Shown: positions 26,629 through 35,977 of the stretch, in pieces
How the letters are laid out: every line of letters begins with the position of its first letter
How positions within the stretch are numbered: the first letter of the stretch is position 1
DNA from: Vicinamibacterales bacterium
Lineage (GTDB): Bacteria > Acidobacteriota > Vicinamibacteria > Vicinamibacterales > UBA2999
Assembly (NCBI GenBank): GCA_030680175.1
Contig: JAUXWO010000127.1
Location: forward strand, 1 to 59,390
Direction: 5' to 3'
DNA: 59,390 nucleotides
Program-made: the position numbers and the translations under genes
The notes under the pieces: generated by a model
Told to the model about the DNA's origin: nothing
Database searches by the model: none
Seen by the model: the letters and a program-made list of their open reading frames with translations, nothing else

Positions 26629-26776
26629 GGGTAGTGGGTAGTGGGTAGTGGGTGCGAATACTCACCTCCGCATACCACCCGCTACCTACTACCTACTCCC
26701 TACTACCTACTACCCACGACCTACTACCCACGACCTACTACCCACGACCTACTACCCACGACCTACTACCCACGAC
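26626..26776. repeat. 7-base array with inverted halves (family D, GGGTAGT / CTACCCA)
   Basis: Directly after (and including) the TAA stop of lpdA come three GGGTAGT units, then about 25 bases of other sequence, then about fourteen CTACCTA/CTACCCA/CGACCTA units. The first part is the reverse complement of the second, so a hairpin can form. The array separates lpdA from the E2 gene. The frame of the E2 gene stays open through the repeats (LPTT-like peptide), but that part is not credible as protein. Confidence 0.88.
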
Positions 26777-26801
26777 CGCTCGACGTAAGAGGATCGAACA
26801 G

Positions 26802-28139
26802 ATGTCTACTCCCGTAGTGATGCCGCAGATGGGCGAGTCGATCGCCGAGGGCACGATCGTCCGGTGGATCAAGAAGGTGGGCGACAGCGTCGACCGCGAC
26901 GAGCCGCTCTTCGAGATCTCCACCGACAAGGTTGACGCCGAGATCCCCTCGCCCGTCGCCGGCGTGCTGCTCGAGATCGCCGTCAAGGAAGGCGAGACCG
27001 TCCCGGTGAACTCAGTGGTCGCCACGATTGGCGCGGCCGGAGAGGCCACGGCGTCCGGTGCGGCCGACGCGCCGCCCGCCGCGGTGGCCGGCCCCGACGG
27101 CAGTCCCGCCGGGAAGTCCGCCGCCCCCGCTGGCGCTCCTGCAGCCCCTGCGCGCGCCAGTGACGCCGTCCCGGCGGCATCCGCCGCGGCCGCGGCCCCC
27201 GAGGCCGCGGGGGGGGACCGCCGTCAGAAGTCGTCGCCCCTCGTGCGGAAGATTGCCCAGGAGCACAACGTCGACATCGCGCGCCTGAGCGGCAGCGGCA
27301 TCGGCGGACGCGTCACCAAGAGCGACATCCTCGACTACATCGAGAAGGGTCCCGCCTCCGCCGCGTCCGCGGCTTCGGCGGGGCAGGCCCCTGCGCCGGC
27401 GGGGCAGGGCGCGAAGCCCGCGGGGCACACGCCCGTGTACGGGCCGAACGACAACGTGGACATCCAGCCGATGTCCGTGATGCGCAAAAAGATCGCCGAG
27501 CACATGGTGCTCAGCCGGCGCACGTCGGCGCACGTCTACTCGGTCTTCGAAGTCAGCTTTCAGAAGGTCGACCAGATCCGCAAGGCGAAGAAGGCGGAGT
27601 ACGAACGCCAGGGCGCCAAGCTCACCTTCACCTCCTTCATCGCCAAGGCGGTCGTCGACACGCTGCGCCGCCATCCCGTGATCAACGCCTCCATCGACGG
27701 CGACAACATCGTCTACAAGAAGGACATCAACCTCGGCATGGCCGTGGCGCTCGACAACGGGCTCATCGTGCCGGTCGTGAAGCAGGCGGGCGAGAAGAGC
27801 ATCCTGGGCCTGTCGAAGGCGATCCAGGACGTTGCGGACCGCGCCCGCGCGAAGAAGCTGAGCCCCGACGAAGTGCAGGGCGGCACCTTCACCATCACCA
27901 ACCCCGGCAACCACGGCGTGCAGTTCGGCCTGCCCGTGATCAACCAGCCGCAGGTCGCCATCCTGGGCGTCGGCACGATCGAGAAGCGTGTGGTCGTCGT
28001 GGACGATGCGATTGCGATCCGGTTGATGGGGTATCTGACGCTCGGCTACGACCACCGGCTCGTGGACGGGGTCGTCGCGGATCAGTTCCTGGCCGACCTG
28101 AAGAAGTACATCGAGACGTTCGACGCCGCGCAGGTCTGA
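26802..28139 (+). CDS. Lipoyl-bearing 2-oxoacid dehydrogenase E2 acyltransferase
   Basis: A 445-residue E2 with one lipoyl domain (1-78; lipoylation site STDKVDAE, Lys43), an Ala/Pro-rich linker, a subunit-binding domain (about 140-180, SPLVRKIAQEHNVDIARLSG), a second linker and the catalytic acyltransferase domain ending in YDHRLVDGVVADQF, with the active-site His and Asp. The ATG at 26802 follows AAGAGGATCG. The sequence type fits branched-chain, pyruvate or succinyl forms; since odhB is at the left edge, this one more likely serves branched-chain oxoacids or pyruvate. No E1 gene is beside it. It follows lpdA, so the two probably form an operon across the repeat array. Confidence 0.92.
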   Translation: MSTPVVMPQMGESIAEGTIVRWIKKVGDSVDRDEPLFEISTDKVDAEIPSPVAGVLLEIAVKEGETVPVNSVVATIGAAGEATASGAADAPPAAVAGPDGSPAGKSAAPAGAPAAPARASDAVPAASAAAAAPEAAGGDRRQKSSPLVRKIAQEHNVDIARLSGSGIGGRVTKSDILDYIEKGPASAASAASAGQAPAPAGQGAKPAGHTPVYGPNDNVDIQPMSVMRKKIAEHMVLSRRTSAHVYSVFEVSFQKVDQIRKAKKAEYERQGAKLTFTSFIAKAVVDTLRRHPVINASIDGDNIVYKKDINLGMAVALDNGLIVPVVKQAGEKSILGLSKAIQDVADRARAKKLSPDEVQGGTFTITNPGNHGVQFGLPVINQPQVAILGVGTIEKRVVVVDDAIAIRLMGYLTLGYDHRLVDGVVADQFLADLKKYIETFDAAQV

Positions 28140-28158
28140 GGCCGCGGAAAGCCGTCCG

Positions 28159-29340
28159 TCACGCGCAGCCCCGGAAGGGCCCTGCGCTCGACGGGCGGCA
28201 GATCTCCACCGTCGCGCTGCCGAAGACCAGCATGTCGCCGCCTGGCGCCGCGGCCCCCGTCCGGTTCTCGAACCGGAAGACCGCGCCCTCCTGCCACGCC
28301 CCCGCGGGCACGACGAACCGGCCGAGCGTGCCCGTCACGGTGGTGCCCCCGAGCGCCGCCAGCCAGGGCGGCAGAAACGGGGCACGGCCATACACGCGCC
28401 CGTCGAGGAGCGTCGCCTCCCCGAGTTCGCTCGTCTCGAGCGTGACGAGGGTGGCGGAGCCCGGCGTGCGCTCCCCGCGCAGGATGACCGTGTTCGGCGA
28501 GTCCGCCGCCACGCGGTAGCCCGCGAACTGCGAGTCCTCGCACCGGTTGATCGGCCGCCACTCCGTCCGGATCGTGCCGGCGCCCGCCACCGCCCGCATG
28601 GCCGGCTGCGTCGAGATCCGCATCTCGACGCGGGCGCGCTCGGTGTTGCAGCCGATGCGCGGCTGCGACGTGTAGATGCCGCGGATCAGCACGTCCTGCA
28701 CGCACTCGACCTGATCGTCCACGCCGAGCGACTCGAGCAGCGTCTCCACGTGCCGCGGCAGCACGTCGCCGCCGTGGCGCGCCATCAGGGACTCGTTGGC
28801 ATCGGGATACGTGGCGAGGTCGGGCACCGTGGTCTCGCCGGGGTCGCGCACGCCGTTGCCGTTGGCGTCCTGCTCGAGGTACTCATCGGGCAGGCCCAGC
28901 ACGTGGCCGAACTCGTGGGCGATGGTCGCGGCGGACGCCTCCGCATCCCAGAACCCCGTGCGCCCCGTGCCCCCCGCGGGGATGGGCGTCGAGTGCACGG
29001 AGCTGACGAAGTACTTGCCGAGATCCACCTCTTCGGCGACGACGAGATGGTAGTCGGGGTCGAGATCGCCGCTCGACGGGACTTCGCGAGCGACGACCAT
29101 GAACCTGACGGGCCGGCCGCAGTAGGTGAACGGGCCGCCCGTGGGCGCCTGATTCCATTCCGCGTTGATGGCGTCGAGCCAGCGCCCCGTCACCTCCGGA
29201 CCCGCCCCCTCGAACTCCAGCCCCACGACCACGCTGATGCCGTCGTCGTCGACGACCAGCTGGGTGGCGCGGGCAGCCGGCGTGCCACCGGCGGCGAGGG
29301 TCAGGGCCAGCAGGCATCCCGCCTGGACCAGGCGCCTCAT
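28159..29340 (-). CDS. Secreted metalloprotease, metzincin-like
   Basis: A 393-residue exported protein: signal peptide (MRRLVQAGCLLALTLAAGGTPA), then a zinc protease domain with HEFGHVLGLPDEY, which supplies two His ligands, the catalytic Glu and a third-ligand position (His or Asp in this variant), followed by DANGNGVRDPGE, which looks like a calcium-binding loop, and ESLMARHGG as a Met-turn candidate. The last 150 residues look like a beta-sandwich. Probably a secreted endopeptidase; the exact family (M10, M43 or related) is not certain. The start at 29340 overlaps the stop of the HEAT-repeat lipoprotein gene by four bases. Confidence 0.78.
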   Translation of the reverse strand: MRRLVQAGCLLALTLAAGGTPAARATQLVVDDDGISVVVGLEFEGAGPEVTGRWLDAINAEWNQAPTGGPFTYCGRPVRFMVVAREVPSSGDLDPDYHLVVAEEVDLGKYFVSSVHSTPIPAGGTGRTGFWDAEASAATIAHEFGHVLGLPDEYLEQDANGNGVRDPGETTVPDLATYPDANESLMARHGGDVLPRHVETLLESLGVDDQVECVQDVLIRGIYTSQPRIGCNTERARVEMRISTQPAMRAVAGAGTIRTEWRPINRCEDSQFAGYRVAADSPNTVILRGERTPGSATLVTLETSELGEATLLDGRVYGRAPFLPPWLAALGGTTVTGTLGRFVVPAGAWQEGAVFRFENRTGAAAPGGDMLVFGSATVEICRPSSAGPFRGCA

Positions 29341-29804
29341 CGGCCCGCCCTCGAGAGCGCGTCGAGCGTGGTTGACGCGAACGTGCCCGCGGTCCGCGGC
29401 GGGTCGCTCCACGGCATCAGCGTCGAGGAGCCGCGCAGCGCGTCGAGCGCCGCGCGTCCGCGCGCGTGGCCGAGGGAGGCCAGGGCGCCCGCTGCCATCG
29501 CGCGAATCGCCTCGTCTTCGTCGGCGAGGAACGCCTCGAGCGCGCGTTGGTCGTCGTCATCCTCCGCCCAGAGCGCCGCCACGTAGACCGACGCGCGGCG
29601 GACGTGGGGGTCGCCGTCGGCGGCGAGGGCGAGGACCGAGGCCGGCGACCCGCCGCGGGCGTGCACGGCCTCGTTCAGTCGCTGGAGGGCGCCGGGCGAC
29701 GCGGCGCCGCGCACGGCGTCGACCACCGCGGGGGGCGGGGCGGCCGGGGATGACGAGCAGCCGGTGACCCACAGGGCCAGGAGGACGGGCGCGAGACGAC
29801 GCAT
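29337..29804 (-). CDS. HEAT-repeat lipoprotein
   Basis: A 155-residue protein. The signal sequence ends in a lipobox (LWVTGC), so the mature form begins with a lipidated Cys. The rest is helical with HEAT-like repeats (PHVRRASVYVAALWAE, DEAIRAMAAGALASLG). ATG 29804 gives a compact signal peptide; a GTG at 29825 would add seven residues. It is coupled by a four-base overlap to the metalloprotease gene; a scaffolding or inhibitory role for that protease is only a guess. Confidence 0.72.
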   Translation of the reverse strand: MRRLAPVLLALWVTGCSSSPAAPPPAVVDAVRGAASPGALQRLNEAVHARGGSPASVLALAADGDPHVRRASVYVAALWAEDDDDQRALEAFLADEDEAIRAMAAGALASLGHARGRAALDALRGSSTLMPWSDPPRTAGTFASTTLDALSRAGR

Positions 29805-29853
29805 ACGGACTTGGACCGGATTCACGCCCGCATGGTAACGCGGATGAGGACCT

Positions 29854-30501
29854 TCAGCCCGGGAACGGCGACCCGGTGTCCGGCCGGCCCAGCTTCGCCA
29901 CGGCGTCCTGCCGGGACTGCACGTGCAGCGTCTCGTAGATCCGCCGGACGTGTGCGCGGACGGTGTTGATGCTCACGCCGAGCTCGTCGGCGATCTCCTT
30001 GTACATGAGCCCGCGGCTGAGCGCGTCGAGCACCTCGCGCTCCCGGGCGGTGAGTGCGGTCACCTCCGGGGCGGCCGGCCGCGGCGAGAAGTACTGCACC
30101 AGCTTCCGCGCGATCGCGCTGGAGATCGGCGAGCCACCCGCGCAGACGTCGCGCACCGCGTCAAGCACCTCGCCGGCCGTTGCGTCCTTCAGGACGTACC
30201 CCGTCGCGCCCGCCTTCAGCGACTCGAAGACCTGGTCCCCGTCGTCGAAGGCGGTGAGCATGACGATCTGCGCCGCCGGCAGCATCACCTTCAGTCGGCG
30301 CGCGCACTCGATGCCGTTCATGCCCGGCAGGTTGATGTCCATCAGCACCGCGTCGGGCTCCAGCCCGGGAAGGTGATCGAGTGCGGCCTCGGCCGTCGCG
30401 AAGGCGCCGACCAGGGTGAGCCCAGGGTCGCCGGCAACGATGGAAGTGTAGTCGTCGCGCAGCCGCGCATGGTCTTCGACGAGTGCAACTCGAATGGGCA
30501 T
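29854..30501 (-). CDS. LuxR/NarL-type response regulator
   Basis: A 215-residue two-component regulator. The receiver (1-120) has the acidic pair EDH at the start, phospho-acceptor Asp55 in AVLMDINLPG, a switch Thr in MLTAFDD and Lys in YVLKDAT. The C-terminal DNA-binding domain is of the LuxR type (LTAREREVLDALSRGLMYKEI, then INTVRAHVRRIYETLHV). The frame is open much further upstream, but the receiver clearly begins at ATG 30501. It follows the sensor kinase gene by 38 bases and is surely its partner. Target genes are unknown. Confidence 0.95.
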   Translation of the reverse strand: MPIRVALVEDHARLRDDYTSIVAGDPGLTLVGAFATAEAALDHLPGLEPDAVLMDINLPGMNGIECARRLKVMLPAAQIVMLTAFDDGDQVFESLKAGATGYVLKDATAGEVLDAVRDVCAGGSPISSAIARKLVQYFSPRPAAPEVTALTAREREVLDALSRGLMYKEIADELGVSINTVRAHVRRIYETLHVQSRQDAVAKLGRPDTGSPFPG

Positions 30502-30539
30502 GGTCTGTCTCTCAGCGTATCTGCGCCGCATCGGAAGGG

Positions 30540-33482
30540 CTATCGCATGGGCATGTGAGGGGCGGTGTTCTGGTGCAGCGGGACGCGAAAGCGGACGGTC
30601 GTCCCCCCGCCGGCGATCGACTCGATCGTCATGCTGCCGCCGACCGCGGTCATCCGCTCGCCCATGTTCGTGATCCCGTTCCCCGCGGACGTCTCCCACT
30701 CGAATCCGCGCCCGTCGTCGGCGATGGCAACTTCGAGCACGCGCGCGTTGACGGTCATGCCGAGCCGCAGTCCAGTGGCCCCGGCGTGCTTCACGGCGTT
30801 GTTGACGGCTTCCTTGATCGCCAGAAAGACGTGGCGCCGCTCCTCGGCGGCCAACGGGTAGGCTTCGATCGCGGCGGGCGTGTCGAAGCGACAGGTGAGC
30901 CCGGCGGCCCGCGCATGCCGTTCCGTGAAGCGCATGGCGTAGCTGGCCAGCCCTTCCAGGGTGTCGTGACTCGCGTTGACCGACCAGACGAGCTCGTCCA
31001 TCGTGCGCGCAGTCTCGCGGGCCGAGGCGGACAGCTCGGCGCGGGTGCCCGGCTCCGCACCGCGGTCCGCGAGCAGGGCCAGGTGGGTGAGCCGCGCGCC
31101 GATGTCGTCGTGCAGGTCGCGCGCGATGCGCGTGCGTTCGCGGGTGAGGGCCTGCTCGCGCTCCAGCTCCGCGACGCGCGCCCGCGCGCGCCTGAGTGAC
31201 GCGGTCCGCACACCGCCGCCGGTCAGCCCGAGGAGCACGACGAGCGCCAGGGCCTGCACGGCCCGCCGCTGCCACCAGAGCGGCGCGACGGTGATCTGCA
31301 GCGTCGCCGGCGCGGGACTCCAGACGCCGTCGTTGTTGGCCGCGAGCACCTCGAACGTGTACGAGGCCGGCGGCAGATTGGTGTAGAACGCGGACCGGCG
31401 GTTGCCGGCCTCATGCCACTCGTCCTCGAAGCGGGCCAGGCGATAGCGGAACCGCACACGGTCCGGCGCCAGCAGGCTGAACGCGGTATAGGCGATCTCG
31501 AGGCCGCGTGTTCCGGCGGGCACCCGCACCTGGCCGCCGACGCCGTGCTCGACGGCGGCCTCGTCGACAATCACATGCTCGATCGCGACGGGCGGAGGCA
31601 CGGGGTTCAGCGGCAGCGTGGCGGGATCGATGACCACGATGCCGTCGAGGGTGGAGAACCACAGCCGGTCGTCGCGGTCGCGGAGCCCGGCGGGGTCGAA
31701 GCCGCCACCCGAGCCCTCGAGCGAACGCAGCCCGTCGGCCTTGCCCAGCACGATCGGATCGAGGGATCGCGCCCGGCCCGAGACGACCGCCTCGATCTGG
31801 TCGCGCGTCAGCCGCGAGATGCCGCGCGACGTCGATACCCAGAGATCGCCGTTGGCGTCCTCGAGGGTGAGCGCGACGACGGGATCCGGCAGTCCATGCT
31901 CGGGGCCGAAGTGCTCGAAACGTCCGTCGCGCATCCGGTAGAGGCCCTGATTCGCCGTGCCGATCCACAGGTCGCCGTGCGAGTCGAACCGGAGCGTCGA
32001 CACGAGGCGGGTCGGCAATCCGTCGGCGGCGCCGAGATGGCGGAATCGTTCGCCTTCGAGGACGAAGAGGCCATTGGCGTTGGAGCCGGCCCAGATCCGG
32101 CCGTCGCCGTCCTGCGCGAACGTCACGAGGCGGCCGGCCGGGAGGCCCTGCGCCTCGCCGAACGTCTCGATCCGATCGTCGATCAGGCGATGCGCGCCCG
32201 CCGCGTCCGTGCCGAGCCAGATGGCGCCATCGGCATCCTCGAAGAGCGACACCACGCTGCTCGGACTCAGCCCCTCGTGCGTGCCGATGTACCGCGCCGC
32301 GCCGTCCCGCCATCGGTAGACGCCGCCCTGGCTCAGGCTGAACCAGAGGGTGCCATCCCGAGCGGCGAGCACCGCGACGACACATCCCGTACCGATGTAT
32401 TCGGCCAGGAACGGCTCGAACGTGCCGTCGGCGGTGCGCCGCGTCAGCGGCGCGCAGCGTCCTCCCGTCCAGACCGTGCCCGCCCCGTCCTGCACGATCG
32501 ATGTGATGACCTGCGCTCGAAGGCCGTGCCCGGCGCCGAACGTCGTCACGCGGGTCGGCCGGAGGCGCACCAGGCCGTTCTCCGTGGTGCCGGTCCAGAG
32601 GCTTCCTTCTCCGTCCTGATGCAGCACCGTCACCTCGCCGGACAGGCCCGGCCAGATCGGGTCGACTCCGCGGCCCGAGTCGTCCACCCGGACGATGCCT
32701 CCGTGCGCCAGCCCGACCCAGATGCCGCCCGCGGCCGCCGGCAGGAGCGCCCTGACCTGCCCGGTGCCGAGGCAGTCGGCCGTGCAGGCCGGCCATGGTT
32801 CGAGGGACGCGCCTGTCCACTGCGCGACGCGTCCCGGCAGTCCGACGAGGACCGTGCCGTCGTCCATCGGCAGCAGGGCGCGGATGGCGTCCACCATGCC
32901 GGTGACCGCGGGCCAGCAGGTGAGCGAGACGCCCCGGGTCCTGCAGATGACGCCGGCGCTCGTGCTCATCCAGACATCGCCTTTGTCCGAAGGCGTCATG
33001 ACGTTCACGATCCCGAGGGCAGACACGCCGGTGGGCACTGGCGTGGTGGCGGCCCCCTCGTGGATCACCGACACGCCCGCACTGGTCCCCACCCAAATCC
33101 GCCCGGCGGCATCCACCGCGAGGGTGCGCACGTTGTCGTGCACGAGGCCGTCCGCTGTGGTGAAGAGTTGAAACGTGTGGCCCTGCCACCGCGCCACGCC
33201 CCCGCCACCCGTGCCGATCCAGACCGAGCCGTCCGGGTGCTCGACGAGCGCGAGGATGTGGTTGTTCGGCAGATCGGCGGCGACCGGCGTGAACCGCACG
33301 CCATCGAACCGCACGAGTCCGGCCCAGGTGCCGAGCCACAGGTACCCGTCGCGGGTCTGGAGGATCGCGTTGACCGAGTTCTGGGGGAGGCCGTGGTCGA
33401 CCTCCCATTGGTCGACCGAGACGGTGGGGAGCGGAGGTGGCGGCGATGCCGAGAGCATCGCCGCCATCAGGAGCAAGAACAT
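30540..33482 (-). CDS. Reg_prop two-component sensor histidine kinase
   Basis: A 980-residue sensor. After a short signal sequence come about a dozen beta-propeller repeats of the WxGTxxGL type (WLGTWAGLVRFDG, VWIGTGGGGVARW and others, to about residue 630), a Y_Y_Y domain (about 650-740), one transmembrane helix (QALALVVLLGLTGGGVRTA), then a HisKA_3 dimerisation helix with the phospho-accepting His in RIARDLHDDIGARLTHL and an HATPase domain (AVNNAVKHA, DDGRGF, GITNMGERM). Such sensors often control polysaccharide or glycan use; the ligand here is not evident. Co-transcribed with the LuxR-type regulator. Confidence 0.95.
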   Translation of the reverse strand: MFLLLMAAMLSASPPPPLPTVSVDQWEVDHGLPQNSVNAILQTRDGYLWLGTWAGLVRFDGVRFTPVAADLPNNHILALVEHPDGSVWIGTGGGGVARWQGHTFQLFTTADGLVHDNVRTLAVDAAGRIWVGTSAGVSVIHEGAATTPVPTGVSALGIVNVMTPSDKGDVWMSTSAGVICRTRGVSLTCWPAVTGMVDAIRALLPMDDGTVLVGLPGRVAQWTGASLEPWPACTADCLGTGQVRALLPAAAGGIWVGLAHGGIVRVDDSGRGVDPIWPGLSGEVTVLHQDGEGSLWTGTTENGLVRLRPTRVTTFGAGHGLRAQVITSIVQDGAGTVWTGGRCAPLTRRTADGTFEPFLAEYIGTGCVVAVLAARDGTLWFSLSQGGVYRWRDGAARYIGTHEGLSPSSVVSLFEDADGAIWLGTDAAGAHRLIDDRIETFGEAQGLPAGRLVTFAQDGDGRIWAGSNANGLFVLEGERFRHLGAADGLPTRLVSTLRFDSHGDLWIGTANQGLYRMRDGRFEHFGPEHGLPDPVVALTLEDANGDLWVSTSRGISRLTRDQIEAVVSGRARSLDPIVLGKADGLRSLEGSGGGFDPAGLRDRDDRLWFSTLDGIVVIDPATLPLNPVPPPVAIEHVIVDEAAVEHGVGGQVRVPAGTRGLEIAYTAFSLLAPDRVRFRYRLARFEDEWHEAGNRRSAFYTNLPPASYTFEVLAANNDGVWSPAPATLQITVAPLWWQRRAVQALALVVLLGLTGGGVRTASLRRARARVAELEREQALTRERTRIARDLHDDIGARLTHLALLADRGAEPGTRAELSASARETARTMDELVWSVNASHDTLEGLASYAMRFTERHARAAGLTCRFDTPAAIEAYPLAAEERRHVFLAIKEAVNNAVKHAGATGLRLGMTVNARVLEVAIADDGRGFEWETSAGNGITNMGERMTAVGGSMTIESIAGGGTTVRFRVPLHQNTAPHMPMR

Positions 33483-33518
33483 GAGCCGGATCCTACCCCG
33501 GCTTCGAAAGGGGCCAGT

Positions 33519-34697
33519 CTAACGGCACCGCAAGTTCAACCGGATCAACATGGGGTTTGTGCCGCCGGCGAGACCGGCACCGACGAAGCCTGGGCCGCAC
33601 GTGATCTCGTACGGAGGATCCAATAAGTCCGGAGCAGGGCCGACAGGACCGACGTCGTTGGTCGAGAAGGTCGAGAGCAGCGGCGCGCAGCGCAGCCCGA
33701 CGTTCCGCACCCGGCCTGTCAGCGGCACGCGGCCAAAGATGCCCACCACCATGGTGCCCACCGGGCAGCTCGCCGACACTTTTGTGCCGCTCTCGGTACC
33801 GGAGAACCCTGTCTGAGAGGGGTTGCCGTCGAACGCGAGGTACAGACCAACCGGCGAGACGGCGGAGATGGTGTTGCTTCGACCGCAGACGGCCGAGACC
33901 GCCGTCAGGATGTTGCCGTCGTGCCACGCCTCGATGCCGGTCAGGACGGCATCCTGGCCGCACGTCCGGGTGAAGGCGTCGCCGCCGATGTTTCCGGCGG
34001 GGACAGCAGGGGCGGTCACCACCGAGCCGGGGGTGACGAGCCGCGCCCCGATGCCCGCGGGCCCCTGCGGTCCCTGAGAACCCTGGGGTCCCTGCGGACC
34101 AGTCGGACCCACGGCGCCCGTGGCGCCGGTCGCGCCCGTGGCGCCCTGCGGCCCCGCTGGTCCGGTCGGTCCGGTGAGGCCGCGAAGTCCCTGAGGACCC
34201 TGAGCACCGGTCGCACCGATCGGGCCCTGCGCACCCGTCGCACCAGTCTCACCCTGCGGACCAATCGGACCAATCGGACCCGTCGGACCTGTTTGACCTG
34301 TCGGACCTGTTTCGCCCTGCGCGCCGGTGGCGCCGGTGGCGCCGATCGTCAGGTCGACCGAGAAGCCCTGAGTGACGGACGGCCCGCGCGACACCGTGAG
34401 CATGTAGGTGCCGGGTTCCGCGGTGGCGAGGACGGCCACGACTTCCGTCTCCGAGGCGGCGAGCACGGCCAGCGGCACGAGTCCGCTGTCGGTTCCCATC
34501 CGGACCTCGGTCTGCGATCCCAGGTTGACGCCCAGGATGCGCACGGTGGGTGGCACCGCCTCGACGTCGGCGGTCACCGTGTGGACGACGAGTTGTGGCG
34601 GAGGGTTCGGTCCTCGGGCCTGTGCGTTGGCGAGCACTGGCGTCAGCAGCAGGGTAAGGGCCAGCATCGCGGCGAAGCGGGGGGGATGGAAGGACAT
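33519..34697 (-). CDS. Secreted collagen-like protein with IPT/TIG domain
   Basis: A 392-residue exported protein: signal peptide (about 1-25, ending in ANAQA), an IPT/TIG-like immunoglobulin domain (about 35-115, [19 protein letters not shown]), then 33 uninterrupted Gly-X-Y triplets (119-217), rich in GPT, GAT, GPQ and GAQ, and a C-terminal globular part (about 220-392) with several Cys ([31 protein letters not shown]), probably a trimerisation or binding head. It would form a triple-helical stalk outside the cell. ATG 34697 is preferred to the longer frame because the signal peptide begins there. Confidence 0.88.
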   Translation of the reverse strand: MSFHPPRFAAMLALTLLLTPVLANAQARGPNPPPQLVVHTVTADVEAVPPTVRILGVNLGSQTEVRMGTDSGLVPLAVLAASETEVVAVLATAEPGTYMLTVSRGPSVTQGFSVDLTIGATGATGAQGETGPTGQTGPTGPIGPIGPQGETGATGAQGPIGATGAQGPQGLRGLTGPTGPAGPQGATGATGATGAVGPTGPQGPQGSQGPQGPAGIGARLVTPGSVVTAPAVPAGNIGGDAFTRTCGQDAVLTGIEAWHDGNILTAVSAVCGRSNTISAVSPVGLYLAFDGNPSQTGFSGTESGTKVSASCPVGTMVVGIFGRVPLTGRVRNVGLRCAPLLSTFSTNDVGPVGPAPDLLDPPYEITCGPGFVGAGLAGGTNPMLIRLNLRCR

Positions 34698-34945
34698 CGT
34701 GGGCTCCAGGAGTGACGCGCGCGCCAATCGCGGTTGTCTTGTCACGGATGCTACCGACGCGACCAAACCGCCTCAATCGCATGCGCATGCGACCCGCCAG
34801 CTCGACCACGGATATCCGGCAGTGGCGTCTCCCGTGGCGCGCGCGGGTGGGCGAATCAGGCATTCATCCCGTAGAGTGTGTGGAGCCGACGGGTGGTATT
34901 CGGCTTGCAATATGTTCAGTACGACCCTTGCGAAAGGAGCCGTCG

Positions 34946-35407
34946 ATGGCGAATGTGACCGTGCGGGATGTTGTCAGGCAGATCGGGCAGTGCCACGCCG
35001 CACTGGCCGCGCTCTACTCCGGACTCGCGGCCACCGCCAGCGGTGAGCGTGTCCGCATGCTCGCGCAGGCGCTCGCGGCACGAGAGGACCGGCTCGTGCA
35101 GACGACGGCACGCTACCAGCGCGACGAGGCCAGCAAACCCACGCTCGACTACTGGTTCAAGGCGAAGCCGATCATGCCCGAGGCGCTGTCCCTCGACGGC
35201 GTGCAACTGGACCCGCAGATGACTACGGACGAGCTCTCGGCCTTCGGCGTTGGCTGTGACGCCGCGCTCGGCGAGTTCGTGCAACGCATCTCGGAAGCGA
35301 CGAACTCGCTGAAGGTCCAGGAGCTGTTCGCCGACCTGCGGGCGCAGCAGGAAGCGGAGGTGCGCCAGACGGCGCGCGTCACGCTGAGCGTCGAACGCGA
35401 CCTGTAG
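34946..35407 (+). CDS. Hypothetical four-helix protein
   Basis: A 153-residue, all-helical, cytoplasmic-looking protein with AAAGGAG at a good distance before the ATG. The helices are regular (VRDVVRQIGQCHAALAALYSGL, later KVQELFADLRAQQEAEVRQ), like a ferritin- or DUF-type bundle, but no conserved metal-binding Glu/His pattern is visible, so no function is claimed. It is divergent from the collagen-like gene across about 248 bases without any visible gene. Confidence 0.75.
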   Translation: MANVTVRDVVRQIGQCHAALAALYSGLAATASGERVRMLAQALAAREDRLVQTTARYQRDEASKPTLDYWFKAKPIMPEALSLDGVQLDPQMTTDELSAFGVGCDAALGEFVQRISEATNSLKVQELFADLRAQQEAEVRQTARVTLSVERDL

Positions 35408-35432
35408 CGCGAAGGGGCGGCCCCGGGTCACA

Positions 35433-35933
35433 ATGTCAGCCATGCGACTGCCTGCGTCTCTCCTCGCCCTGCTCGTGACCGCCGGCCTGGCCGCCGCGTG
35501 CTCATCCGCCGACACCACCGACCCGCACGCCGGGATGGACCACGGCGCGGCGCCGGCCGATGCGCAGCACGAGGGCGTCCTCGGCCCGCATGGCGACCAC
35601 ACGCCCAAGCACGGCGGGCTCGTGCTGATGAACGACGACCTGCACTACGAAGTCGTCTTCGCCCGCGACGGCCGCCACCAGGTGTGGTTCACCGACGCGA
35701 TGCGGAACGAGCTGCCGGCCTCGCTGGCGTCGCACGTGACGCTCACCGTGCAGCGCCCCGGCGCGCCCGCCGAGACGCTCTCGCTCGCCATTGATGAGTC
35801 GGGGGAGTCGTGGGTCGCCGCCGGCCAGCCCGTGGAGGGCGACGACGTGACGGTAACGATCAGCTACGCCGTGATGGGCGAGCCAATCCAGATCGACGTC
35901 CCGTTCGTCCCGGCAGCAGCTGAGAGCCGATAG
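35433..35933 (+). CDS. His-rich lipoprotein, possible metal-binding
   Basis: A 166-residue protein with a lipobox (AGLAAAC). The early mature part is rich in His and acidic residues (DPHAGMDHGAA, PHGDHTPKHGGLV), followed by a beta-rich domain that starts DLHYEVV. Such HGG...HYEVV proteins are often found near heavy-metal efflux genes and may bind copper or other metals in the periplasm; no such genes are adjacent here. The last codons (ESR-stop) are part of the family B repeat that follows. Confidence 0.72.
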   Translation: MSAMRLPASLLALLVTAGLAAACSSADTTDPHAGMDHGAAPADAQHEGVLGPHGDHTPKHGGLVLMNDDLHYEVVFARDGRHQVWFTDAMRNELPASLASHVTLTVQRPGAPAETLSLAIDESGESWVAAGQPVEGDDVTVTISYAVMGEPIQIDVPFVPAAAESR

Positions 35934-35977
35934 CTGATCGCTGATCGCTGATCGCTGATCGCCGATCGCTGATCGCC
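35922..35977. repeat. 7-base tandem array (family B, TGATCGC)
   Basis: About seven TGATCGC/CGATCGC/TGATAGC-like units begin inside the last codons and the TAG stop of the lipoprotein gene. The family recurs at 43458, 49668, 54365 and 56128. Confidence 0.85.

Noticed and set aside
26652-26801. Extended N-terminus of the E2 protein (LPTT repeats)
   Set aside because: The extra codons come from the 7-base array, and a normal start with a ribosome-binding site lies at 26802.
31413-33626. A 737-codon plus-strand frame
   Set aside because: Antisense to the Reg_prop sensor kinase, which has convincing domain content.
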